From: Oscillospiraceae bacterium
GTDB taxonomy: Bacteria; Bacillota; Clostridia; Oscillospirales; Oscillospiraceae
DNA: 12,877 nt
Direction of reading: 5' to 3'
Assembly (NCBI GenBank): GCA_017538775.1
Contig: JAFYIF010000357.1
Span: 1 to 12,877 of the forward strand
Shown: positions 6,962 through 12,877 of the stretch, piece by piece
Layout: each line of letters opens with the position of its first letter
Numbering within the stretch: the first letter of the stretch is position 1
Program-made: the position numbers and the translations under genes
Notes under the pieces: generated by a model
What the model saw: only the letters and a program-made list of their open reading frames with translations
The model's database searches: none
Told to the model about the DNA's origin: nothing

Positions 6962-9211
6962 TCAGAACAGCGGGTCCATGTCGGCATAGACCGACACGCC
7001 GCGAAATTCCTGCTTTGTGTTGCAATGGATCAGCAGACGGCTGACCAGCGCCCGGATCTCCCGGTCCGGACGGCAGCGCAGCGTCAGCAGATAGCGATAG
7101 TTCCCCATGGCCCGGACCACCGGGTAGGGGGCCGGGCCCAGCACGTCCGCGCCGGATTTGCCCCGAAGAGCGTGCAGCAGCAGGGCTTTGGCCTCCCGGG
7201 CGCAGGCGATCACCCGGTGTTCCTCCTGTCCGCGCAGCGTCAGGGCGATGAGCTGGGTGAAGGGCGGGCAGCGCTGGACCCGGCGCAGGGCGATCTCGCT
7301 GCGGTAAAAGCCCTCGTAGTCCTGGCGGGCAGCGTGGCGGATCACCTGGTTGTCGGGGGTGAAGGTCTGGATGATGGCCCGCCCGGGCATCGAAGCCCGG
7401 CCGCCCCGGCCGACCACCTGGGTGATCAGGGAAAAGGTTCGCTCCCCGGCACGGTAGTTGCCCGCGTAGAGGCTTTGGTCGGCCAGCAGGACCCCCACCA
7501 GGGTCACGTTGTCGAAGTTCAGGCCCTTGGTGACCATCTGGGTCCCCACCATGATGGGGATGCGCTCGGCCCGGAAGCGCTCGAAGAGCGGGGCGTGGCC
7601 GCCCGATGCCGAGACCGCGTCCGCGTCCACCCGGAGCAGTTCCACGCCGGGGAAGAGTTCCCCGAGCTGCTGTTCCACCTTCTCCGTGCCGTCGCCGGTG
7701 TAGTGCAACCGTCCGCCGCAGGCCGGGCAGTCCCGGCTCACCCGGCGGGCATAGCCGCAGACGTGGCAGACCACGCGGTTTCTCGCCGCGTGATAGGTCA
7801 GGTTCATGGAACAGTTGGGGCATTGGAAGGTATAGCCGCAGTCCGCGCAGGTGATGAGCCGGGCCGTGCCGCGGCGGTTCAGGAACAGGATGCTCTGCTC
7901 CCCGCTGTCGATGTTTTTTTGCAGCTCCCCGCGCAGCACGGAGCTGATGGAGCTGCCGTTTCCGGCCCGCAGCTCCCGCTTCATGTCCACCACCGTGACC
8001 TCCGGCAGCGGACGCCGGTTGTAGCGGGTGTTCAGTTCAAAATAGGCGTAGTTCCCCACCTCGGCCTGATAGCGGGAGGCCACCAGCGGCGTGGCGGAGC
8101 CCAGCAGCAGCAAGGCCCCGTCCTGGGCGCAGCGGAACTTCGCCACGTCCCGGGCGTGGTAGCGGGGGGAATTCTCGGATTTATAGGTGTCCTCCTGTTC
8201 CTCGTCCAGGATGACCAGGCCCAGGCGCTCCGTGGGCGCGAAGACCGCGCTGCGGGTGCCGATGACCAGATGGGCCTCGCCCCGGCGCACCCGCTTCCAC
8301 TCGTCGTAGCGCTCGGCCACGCTGAGGGAGGAGTGGAGCACCGCAATGTCTTCTCCGAAGTAGGAGGAAAAGGTCTCCAGCATCTGGGGGGTGAGGGCGA
8401 TTTCCGGTACCAGCAAAATGGCACTTCTGTCCCGGCTCAGACATTCCGCGATCAGGCGGATGTAGACGGCGGTCTTGCCGCTGCCGGTGACGCCAAAGAG
8501 CAAAGCGGCCTTCGCCTCCCCGTCCAGCCGGGCGCGCAGACCCGCCAGGACCTCGGACTGTTCCGCATTCAGCTCCGGCAGCTCCGCCCGGGCCGCGCCC
8601 CGGCGGAACGCGGGCCGCCGCAATTGCTCCCGGTGAAAAAGCTCCAAAGCTCCGGCGGTGCAGAGGGCTTTGAGACTCTGGCGCGTGGCCCCGCTGAGGG
8701 CGCGCACGTCGTCCAGACTGCCCTCCCCCACGGCGCTCAGCAGCCGCAGGGCCGCCGCCTGGGCTTTGGAGCGCCCCTCCTTCCGGGCGGCCAGCTCCAG
8801 CGCCTCCTCCGGCGATACGGCCAGGCGCAGCCAGTCCGTCAGCTTGTCGCCGACCCGGCGGCGGCCCGCGCCGTCGAACCAGAGTCCGGCGGGCAGGATG
8901 GCCTTGACCGCCTCATAGACGGTGCAGAAAAAGCGCTCCCGCATCCAGAGGGCCAGGGCGATCTGCCGCTCCGTCAACACCGGGGCCTCGTCCAGCAGGT
9001 CCTGGACGGCCTTGGGCGCGGCGAAGTCGCAGCGCTCGGAGACGCCCAGGACCACGCCCTCGGCCCGGCGGTTGTTCCGGGAGAAGGGCACATGGACCCG
9101 CATCCCCGGCGCGACGCGCCCGGCCAGGCTGGGGGGCACCAGATAGGTATAGGGGCGGTCCACCCAATAGCTCAGGTCGGAAACCGCCACTTTGACATAG
9201 CACGCCGCCAC
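6962..9211 (-). CDS. priA: Primosomal protein N' (replication restart helicase PriA)
   Basis: PriA recognises stalled or collapsed replication forks, unwinds the lagging arm 3'-5' and recruits the primosome to reload the replicative helicase. The 749-residue protein has an N-terminal 3'-end-binding domain (about 1-100), a winged-helix linker, and a superfamily 2 helicase core: Walker A GVTGSGKT (240-247), motif II DEEQ (336-339), GSATP (371-375), and motif VI QVVGRGGR (598-605). Four CxxC pairs bind two zinc ions: C455/C458, C464/C467, C482/C485 and C495/C498. The C-terminal domain is complete. The start is GTG at 9211, with GGGAGGG 7 bases upstream and the expected short family N-terminus. 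Motif II has Gln where E. coli has His. It is preceded by the only sizeable spacer in the window. Confidence 0.97.
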   Translation of the reverse strand: MAACYVKVAVSDLSYWVDRPYTYLVPPSLAGRVAPGMRVHVPFSRNNRRAEGVVLGVSERCDFAAPKAVQDLLDEAPVLTERQIALALWMRERFFCTVYEAVKAILPAGLWFDGAGRRRVGDKLTDWLRLAVSPEEALELAARKEGRSKAQAAALRLLSAVGEGSLDDVRALSGATRQSLKALCTAGALELFHREQLRRPAFRRGAARAELPELNAEQSEVLAGLRARLDGEAKAALLFGVTGSGKTAVYIRLIAECLSRDRSAILLVPEIALTPQMLETFSSYFGEDIAVLHSSLSVAERYDEWKRVRRGEAHLVIGTRSAVFAPTERLGLVILDEEQEDTYKSENSPRYHARDVAKFRCAQDGALLLLGSATPLVASRYQAEVGNYAYFELNTRYNRRPLPEVTVVDMKRELRAGNGSSISSVLRGELQKNIDSGEQSILFLNRRGTARLITCADCGYTFQCPNCSMNLTYHAARNRVVCHVCGYARRVSRDCPACGGRLHYTGDGTEKVEQQLGELFPGVELLRVDADAVSASGGHAPLFERFRAERIPIMVGTQMVTKGLNFDNVTLVGVLLADQSLYAGNYRAGERTFSLITQVVGRGGRASMPGRAIIQTFTPDNQVIRHAARQDYEGFYRSEIALRRVQRCPPFTQLIALTLRGQEEHRVIACAREAKALLLHALRGKSGADVLGPAPYPVVRAMGNYRYLLTLRCRPDREIRALVSRLLIHCNTKQEFRGVSVYADMDPLF

Positions 9212-9218
9212 GGGCAGT

Positions 9219-9225
9219 CCCTCCC
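9219..9225 (-). promoter_or_regulatory. Shine-Dalgarno sequence of priA
   Basis: GGGAGGG on the minus strand lies 7 bases before the GTG at 9211. It supports GTG as the true start of priA and lies in the spacer downstream of the repeat hairpin. Confidence 0.75.
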
Positions 9226-9235
9226 TTCGCCTGTA

Positions 9236-9281
9236 GGGGCCGGCGTCCTCGACGGCCCCACCGACGTCCTCGACGGCCCCG
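9236..9281. repeat. 21-base tandem repeat with GC-rich hairpin in the rpoZ-priA spacer
   Basis: Two adjacent copies of a 21-base unit occupy 9240-9260 and 9261-9281; they share the exact 16-mer CGTCCTCGACGGCCCC at 9244-9259 and 9265-9280 and differ at only two positions over the whole unit. GGGGCCG at 9236-9242 is the reverse complement of CGGCCCC at 9253-9259 (and again at 9274-9280), so a 7-base-pair hairpin with a 10-base or longer loop can form. No U-run follows it on the minus strand, so it is not a standard intrinsic terminator. It could be a dispersed intergenic repeat of the genome, an RNA stability element, or debris left by gene loss. Only the repeat itself is directly seen. Confidence 0.8.
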
Positions 9282-9297
9282 AATAACTGTGCCCGGC

Positions 9298-9522
9298 TCA
9301 GGGCTCCGCCGCTTCCTCGGCGGCAGGGTCGATGCGGCGCATGGTCAGCTTGCCGGAATAGACCTCGTTGATGGCGATGCTGACGGGCTTTTCGTCCAGC
9401 GGCTCGTCCATGGCCTCATACTGGGCGGAGATCTCCCGCGCCCGCTGGGCGATGACGTTTACCAACTGATAGCGGCTGCCGACCTTGTCGGCCAGCTCGG
9501 ATACGGGGGGATACAGCAGCAT
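9298..9522 (-). CDS. rpoZ: DNA-directed RNA polymerase omega subunit
   Basis: Omega is the small subunit that clamps beta-prime and aids RNA polymerase assembly; in some bacteria it also affects the ppGpp response. The 74-residue protein begins MLLYPPVSEL and carries the family core at about 8-30 (DKVGSRYQLVNVIAQRAREI), then the segment KPVSIAINEVYSGKL and an Ala/Glu-rich tail. An open frame extends upstream to 9672 inside gmk, but the extra residues are arginine-rich and unlike omega. The ATG at 9522 has AAGAGGT 8 bases upstream and matches the usual short Firmicute omega. The gene lies 29 bases after gmk, the standard gmk-rpoZ pairing. In Bacillus the next gene is coaBC; here a repeat-bearing spacer and priA follow. 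Confidence 0.95.
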   Translation of the reverse strand: MLLYPPVSELADKVGSRYQLVNVIAQRAREISAQYEAMDEPLDEKPVSIAINEVYSGKLTMRRIDPAAEEAAEP

Positions 9523-9530
9523 GGTCTTGC

Positions 9531-9537
9531 ACCTCTT
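9531..9537 (-). promoter_or_regulatory. Shine-Dalgarno sequence of rpoZ
   Basis: AAGAGGT on the minus strand lies 8 bases before the ATG at 9522, in the 29-base gmk-rpoZ gap. It decides the short start over the longer open frame that begins inside gmk. Confidence 0.7.
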
Positions 9538-9551
9538 CCAGATAAATCGTG

Positions 9552-10133
9552 TTAGTAAGCTTCCTGCGCCAGGCGGGCCTTGTAGCCGTCGATGATGCCG
9601 GACAGCTCCGCCGCGGCGCGCTCCACCTCGTCGTTGACGATGACGTAATCGAAATGGACCCGCTCGGCGCACTCCCGCTCCGCCTGGCTCAGGCGGCGGC
9701 GGATGGTCTCCGGGTCGTCGGTCCCCCGCCCGGTCAGGCGGCGCTCCAGCTCCTCCATGCTGGGGGGCAGGATGAAGACCGTCAGGGTCTCCGGGCGCTT
9801 GGCCTTGACCTGGCGGGCCCCCTGGACGTCGATGTCCAGATAGACGTCGAAGCCCTGCTCCAGCTGGCGCTCCACGGCGTCGCGGGGGGTGCCGTAGAGG
9901 TTCTCGACAAATTCGGCGTGTTCCAGAAAGGCGTCCGCCGCCACCATGGCCTGGAACTCGTCCCGGGTGACGAAAAAATACTCCCTGCCGTGTTCCTCCC
10001 CGGCCCGGGGGGCGCGGGTGGTGGCGGAGACGGAAAAGCGCAGATTGTCCCGCAGCGCCAGCAGACGCCGGAGGATCGTGCTTTTCCCGCTGCCGGAGGG
10101 CGCGGAGACGACGATGAGAATGCCTTTATTCAT
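9552..10133 (-). CDS. gmk: Guanylate kinase
   Basis: Guanylate kinase converts GMP and ATP to GDP and ADP, an essential cytosolic step of guanine nucleotide supply; in Firmicutes it is also a known target of (p)ppGpp. The 193-residue protein shows the P-loop [10 protein letters not shown] (10-19), the GMP-binding segment [19 protein letters not shown] (36-54), and the LDIDVQGA segment near residue 100, followed by the lid arginines ([10 protein letters not shown] and ETIRRRL). The length is typical (about 190-205). The ATG at 10133 overlaps the remA end by 8 bases, and its Shine-Dalgarno sequence is encoded by the glutamate run at the RemA C-terminus. The gene order remA-gmk-rpoZ is conserved across Firmicutes. 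Confidence 0.97.
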   Translation of the reverse strand: MNKGILIVVSAPSGSGKSTILRRLLALRDNLRFSVSATTRAPRAGEEHGREYFFVTRDEFQAMVAADAFLEHAEFVENLYGTPRDAVERQLEQGFDVYLDIDVQGARQVKAKRPETLTVFILPPSMEELERRLTGRGTDDPETIRRRLSQAERECAERVHFDYVIVNDEVERAAAELSGIIDGYKARLAQEAY

Positions 10134-10410
10134 CCGCTTCTTCCTCCTCCGCCGGGTTGCGGTCCGCCCGCGCGCCCATGCGCCCGGCCACGGTCTCCGT
10201 CTGTACGGCGGAGAGGACGACGTGGCCGCTGTCCATGACCAGCACCGCCCGGGTGCGCCGCCCGTAGGTGGCGTCGATCAGCATACCCCGGTCCCGGGCG
10301 TCCTGGATGATGCGCTTGATGGGGGCGGACTCCGGACTCACGATGGCCAGCAGGCGTCCCGCGGCGATCATGTTGCCGAAGCCGATGTTGATGAGTTTCA
10401 GACTGTCCAT
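10126..10410 (-). CDS. remA: RemA/DUF370 family DNA-binding regulator
   Basis: RemA in B. subtilis is a ring-forming DNA-binding activator of biofilm matrix and osmoprotection genes. The 94-residue protein matches that family along nearly all of its length. It has [10 protein letters not shown] (4-13), [10 protein letters not shown] (24-33), [20 protein letters not shown] (36-55, with the R51-R52 pair equivalent to the DNA-contacting arginines) and [10 protein letters not shown]. The last 20 residues diverge and end in an acidic run (EEEEADE) whose codons double as the gmk ribosome-binding site. ATG 10410 has AAAGGA 9 bases upstream and follows yicC by 18 bases. The family assignment is very secure. 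The role in this organism is unknown, since the Bacillus targets may not be present. Confidence 0.93.
   Translation of the reverse strand: MDSLKLINIGFGNMIAAGRLLAIVSPESAPIKRIIQDARDRGMLIDATYGRRTRAVLVMDSGHVVLSAVQTETVAGRMGARADRNPAEEEEADE
10143..10148 (-). promoter_or_regulatory. Shine-Dalgarno sequence of gmk, inside remA
   Basis: AGGAGG on the minus strand lies 9 bases before the gmk ATG at 10133. It is formed by the glutamate codons at the end of remA, so the same bases encode an acidic tail and recruit ribosomes for the next gene. Confidence 0.7.
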
Positions 10411-10428
10411 GGTTCTGGGTCCTTTGTA

Positions 10429-11307
10429 TCACTCGATGTTCTGCACCTGTTCGCGGATCTTCTCGATCTCGCTTTTCAGCTCGATGACCAGCCGCGTCAC
10501 GGCGCTGTCGGAACATTTGGAGCCGATGGTGTTGGCCTCCCGGTTGAATTCCTGCACCAGGAAGTCCATCTTTCTGCCGATGGGGGAGCCGGTCTCCAGC
10601 ATCTCCCGGAGCTGGGCGATGTGGCTGCGGAGCCGGACGGTCTCCTCGTCCACGGCCACTTTGTCGGCGAAAATGCCCGCTTCCAGCAAGATCCGCTGTT
10701 CGTCCACGTTGGCGGACTGGAGTACCTCGCGCATTTTCTGGTAGAGCCGGGCGCGATAGGCCGCCACGGTCTCCGGGCTCGTGCGCTCCACCTCCCCCAC
10801 CAGGGCCTCGATCCGGTCCAGGCGGGCGGCGATGTCGTCCCGGAGCTTGCGCCCCTCCCGGTCCCGCATGGCGTCGAAGTCCGCCAGGGCGGTCTCCGCC
10901 AGCTCCGTCAGGGCCAGGAGCAGCGCGTCGGCGTCCAGCTCCTTCTGCTCCAGGCGCAGCACCTCCGGCAGACGGCACAGGGCCGCCGCGCTGAGGTCGG
11001 GTGCCAGGGACAGCTCCTCCGCCACGGCGCGGACCGCCTCGGCATAGCCCCGGGCCAGGCTCCGGTTGACGCGCACCGCCTGCTCCTCGGCCTCCGTGCG
11101 CTCCACCGTGACGAACACGTCCGCCTTGCCGCGGCTGAGGTGCTGCTGCACCCGGCGCTTGACGGCGTCCTCGGCGAAGAGCATGGTCCGGGGCAGGCGC
11201 ACCGCGCAGTCAAAATAGCGGTTGTTGACGCTTTTCAGCTCCAGGCTGAGGCTCAGGCCGCAGCAGACGCCCTTCGCGCCGCCGTAGCCGGTCATGCTTC
11301 GGATCAT
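10429..11307 (-). CDS. yicC: YicC/YloC family endoribonuclease
   Basis: Members of this family (E. coli YicC, B. subtilis YloC) are reported endoribonucleases linked to small-RNA or mRNA turnover. The 292-residue protein has the full family pattern: MIRSMTGYGGA at the N-terminus, ELKSVNNRYFD (23-33), a central helical region, DEETVRLRSHI near residue 226, and GRKMDFLVQEFNREANTIGS toward the C-terminus (about 248-267). No membrane segment is visible and the length is normal (about 290). The ATG at 11307 overlaps the cdaR stop as ATGA and has GAGGAGG 7 bases upstream. It is the usual first gene of the Firmicute yicC-remA-gmk-rpoZ cluster; here it follows the c-di-AMP pair directly. Confidence 0.95.
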   Translation of the reverse strand: MIRSMTGYGGAKGVCCGLSLSLELKSVNNRYFDCAVRLPRTMLFAEDAVKRRVQQHLSRGKADVFVTVERTEAEEQAVRVNRSLARGYAEAVRAVAEELSLAPDLSAAALCRLPEVLRLEQKELDADALLLALTELAETALADFDAMRDREGRKLRDDIAARLDRIEALVGEVERTSPETVAAYRARLYQKMREVLQSANVDEQRILLEAGIFADKVAVDEETVRLRSHIAQLREMLETGSPIGRKMDFLVQEFNREANTIGSKCSDSAVTRLVIELKSEIEKIREQVQNIE

Positions 11308-12590
11308 TGTTCCGCCTCCTCTTCCGTCGTCTCGCTGAGGATCGCCACGATCTCATAGCTGCCCACCGCGCCGACCTCGGACGCGCTGGCCCCGTTGATG
11401 GAGATCTGGACCGGGACGGTGAATCGGCCCGTCGCGGTGCCGAAGTTTTTCAGGTCCGCCACGGCGCGGATGTTCAGGTCGGAGAGCTGGGCCACCACGG
11501 CGCTGCTGCCGCGGATCAGCACCTTGTCCAGGCTGTCCTCCGCCACTGCGGTATAGCCCTCGGTGACGTTGATGAAGCTGATGTTGGACTCGTCGATGGT
11601 GAAATAGGCGCTCTCCAGGTCCTGCAGCTCCAGGCTCAGGGTGGTCTCCCGTGCCCCGGCGATCAGTTCCGTCTCGTTGGGCAGCTCCACCCGGTAGGTC
11701 TCCTGCATGGCGTCGGAGACCTGGGCCAGCTCGATGCGGGCCACGGTGATGCTGTTCACGCCGCTGAGGACCTCCGCGTCGCCCAGCAGGGTGACGCTGG
11801 ACGGTTCCAGCGTCCAGCGGACGTTCTTCTCCGTCGCGCCGCCGCCGGGCACCAGCTCCACGGTCAGGTAGACCTCCTTCACCGCCCGGACGGGCAGAGT
11901 CACGTTCACCTGCTCGGTGTTGAAGCTCAGGGTGTCGTTCTCCACCTCCTGCCCCTCCCGGTCCAGGAGGACGAAGGTGCTGTCAAAGCTCAGGGTGTGG
12001 TCCACGTCCGTGCGGTTGACCTCCACATAGGCGGCCTCCAGGGTGTCCAGCACCTTGCCGGGGCCGTAGACGATCACCGTGGAGGGCGAAAAGCTGAGGG
12101 GGTCGGCGCTGTAGCCCTCCGCCGTGCTGCCGTTGAAGACGCCCTGGACTTCCAGGGTCTTCTTGTCCAGCTTGTCCACATAGAAGCTGACGCTGTCCGG
12201 GTCGATGACCACGCTGGTGATGGCGCTGGTGTCCGTCCGGCTGGGGAAGCTGATGGTGGGGGCCAGCTGGTAGTTGCCGGTCCGTGTGATGCGGCTCAGG
12301 TCGATGACGGCGCTCAGGTCCGCGCTTTTCAGGGAGGTCAGGACCCGGCTGTTGCCGGTCAGCGTGACCTTCACGGAGGTGGTGCTGTCGTCGGAGACCA
12401 GCATCTCCCGGGTGTCGCGCATGGTGGCCTCCCCGTCAAAGCGGACCTGGACGCCGGGGAAGGTGCGCTCGATGCTCTCCCCCTCCGACTCCGTGACATA
12501 GACCCACAGCAGCAGGGAGGCCAGCAGGGAGAGGACCATCCAGAGGACATTTCTCCATTTGGAATCTTTTACCGTTTCGTTTTTATTCAT
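11304..12590 (-). CDS. cdaR: YbbR-domain c-di-AMP cyclase regulator CdaR
   Basis: CdaR is a membrane-anchored, mostly extracellular protein that binds and modulates the diadenylate cyclase CdaA. The 428-residue protein has a short polar N-terminus, one membrane segment at about 14-32 ending in the typical LLLWVYV, then an extracytoplasmic region that fits four YbbR repeats (about 40-138, 145-233, 238-322 and 328-418) rich in beta strand and Thr/Ser/Val, and an acidic tail. Four repeats matches B. subtilis CdaR. ATG 12590 overlaps cdaA by 8 bases, with GAGG about 8 bases upstream. The first 15 codons are much more AT-rich than the rest, as often seen at starts of membrane proteins in GC-rich genomes. 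Identification rests on the TM plus repeat pattern and on the cdaA neighbour. Confidence 0.93.
   Translation of the reverse strand: MNKNETVKDSKWRNVLWMVLSLLASLLLWVYVTESEGESIERTFPGVQVRFDGEATMRDTREMLVSDDSTTSVKVTLTGNSRVLTSLKSADLSAVIDLSRITRTGNYQLAPTISFPSRTDTSAITSVVIDPDSVSFYVDKLDKKTLEVQGVFNGSTAEGYSADPLSFSPSTVIVYGPGKVLDTLEAAYVEVNRTDVDHTLSFDSTFVLLDREGQEVENDTLSFNTEQVNVTLPVRAVKEVYLTVELVPGGGATEKNVRWTLEPSSVTLLGDAEVLSGVNSITVARIELAQVSDAMQETYRVELPNETELIAGARETTLSLELQDLESAYFTIDESNISFINVTEGYTAVAEDSLDKVLIRGSSAVVAQLSDLNIRAVADLKNFGTATGRFTVPVQISINGASASEVGAVGSYEIVAILSETTEEEAEQ
11315..11321 (-). promoter_or_regulatory. Shine-Dalgarno sequence of yicC, inside cdaR
   Basis: GAGGAGG on the minus strand lies 7 bases before the yicC ATG at 11307. 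It is formed by the glutamate codons of the CdaR tail (EEEAEQ) and supports coupled translation across the ATGA overlap. Confidence 0.7.
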
Positions 12591-12877
12591 GCTTCTCGCC
12601 TCGTAACATGCGCAGGAAATTCCAGCTCCGCCGGGTCTCGTCCTCCTGGGGGAGCAGCTCCCGGCGGAGGATGGCCTCCACCGTCTCCGGGCTGAGGTGG
12701 CGCTTGAGCATCCCGTCGATGGCCACGGAGACCGCGCCGGTCTCCTCGGAGACGATGACCACCACCGCGTCGCTCTGTTCGCTCATGCCGATGCCGGCCC
12801 GGTGGCGCATCCCCAGCTCGCGGCTGAGGTTGGTGTTGGAGGAAAGGGGCAGCATACAGCCCGCCGCGGCGATGCGC
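12583..12877 (-). CDS. cdaA: Diadenylate cyclase CdaA (5' part outside window)
   Basis: CdaA is the membrane-bound cyclase that makes c-di-AMP from two ATP, a second messenger for potassium, osmotic and wall homeostasis. The frame is open through the right edge; the 97 visible residues are the end of the DAC domain and the C-terminal tail. They begin RIAAAGC followed by MLPLS, and include SRELGMRHRAGIG with the family RHR motif (residues 24-26 of the visible part), then SDAVVVIVSEETG. The DGA motif and the N-terminal membrane helices lie outside the window. An internal ATG at 12855 is not the start because homology continues upstream of it. The stop overlaps cdaR by 8 bases. The pairing with cdaR separates it from DisA and CdaS. 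Confidence 0.95.
   Translation of the reverse strand, partial: RIAAAGCMLPLSSNTNLSRELGMRHRAGIGMSEQSDAVVVIVSEETGAVSVAIDGMLKRHLSPETVEAILRRELLPQEDETRRSWNFLRMLRGEKHE

Noticed and set aside
9191..9197. TTGACA-like hexamer on the plus strand near the start of priA
   Set aside because: No matching -10 element at a suitable distance, and it would drive antisense transcription with no plus-strand gene.
9236..9259. Intrinsic terminator after rpoZ
   Set aside because: A GC-rich stem can form but no U-run follows on the transcribed strand.
6458..9286. Plus-strand open frame of 942 codons opposite priA and def
   Set aside because: It is rich in Gly, His, Gln, Ala and Val with no recognisable motif, and exactly opposes genes with full catalytic motifs. 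Long antisense frames are expected from GC-rich third-position bias.
9523..9672. Longer N-terminus for the omega subunit starting at 9672
   Set aside because: The extra 50 residues are an arginine-rich shadow of gmk; the family N-terminus and a ribosome-binding site point to ATG 9522.
12541..12590. AT-rich patch at the start of cdaR as a possible transferred segment or promoter
   Set aside because: It covers only the first codons of a well-conserved gene and fits the usual low-structure start of a membrane protein; no clear -35/-10 pair is seen.
9946..12695. Two long plus-strand frames (9946-11358 and 11307-12695) opposite yicC, cdaR and cdaA
   Set aside because: Shadow frames with the same composition; the minus strand carries well-conserved families throughout.
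12583..12855. Short stand-alone gene starting at ATG 12855
   Set aside because: The frame stays open to the right edge and the upstream residues RIAAAGC match the CdaA family, so it is the end of a longer gene.

Overview
The window is a gap-free piece of a conserved housekeeping gene cluster from a GC-rich member of the Firmicutes (Bacillota). It most resembles a clostridial lineage such as the Oscillospirales; that placement is inferred from gene order, protein style and GC-rich codon use, with no database search. All 15 genes lie on the minus strand and are transcribed right to left. Most junctions are overlaps or gaps of 1-30 bases, so the whole stretch looks like one long operon or a few nested ones. 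I see no tRNA, rRNA, CRISPR array, insertion sequence, phage gene or convincing intrinsic terminator. No stretch over 300 bases lacks a gene; the largest spacer is 86 bases, between rpoZ and priA.

In transcription order: (1) 12877-11304, the end of the diadenylate cyclase gene cdaA, then cdaR (YbbR domains), which together make and control c-di-AMP. (2) 11307-9298, yicC (endoribonuclease family), remA (DUF370 DNA-binding regulator), gmk (guanylate kinase) and rpoZ (RNA polymerase omega). (3) 9297-9212, a short spacer with a 21-base tandem repeat and a hairpin, where Bacillus-type clusters carry coaBC. (4) 9211-5517, priA (replication restart helicase), def (peptide deformylase) and fmt (Met-tRNA formyltransferase). 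(5) 5515-3150, the RNA methylases rsmB (16S rRNA) and rlmN (23S rRNA/tRNA). (6) 3153-1, prpC (PP2C phosphatase), prkC (PASTA Ser/Thr kinase) and rsgA (30S assembly GTPase, cut by the left edge).

From yicC to rsgA the order matches the Bacillus subtilis yloC-remA-gmk-rpoZ-coaBC-priA-def-fmt-rsmB-rlmN-prpC-prkC-rsgA cluster, apart from the missing coaBC. The added feature is the cdaA-cdaR pair fused to its front, without glmM, which usually follows cdaR. The genes combine nucleotide signalling, cell-wall-sensing phosphorylation, initiator Met processing, ribosome maturation and transcription/replication functions. I found no new biological system. The points most worth a second look are the PrkC activation loop without threonine, the coaBC gap with its repeat, and the physical linkage of c-di-AMP synthesis to the PrkC/PrpC cluster.
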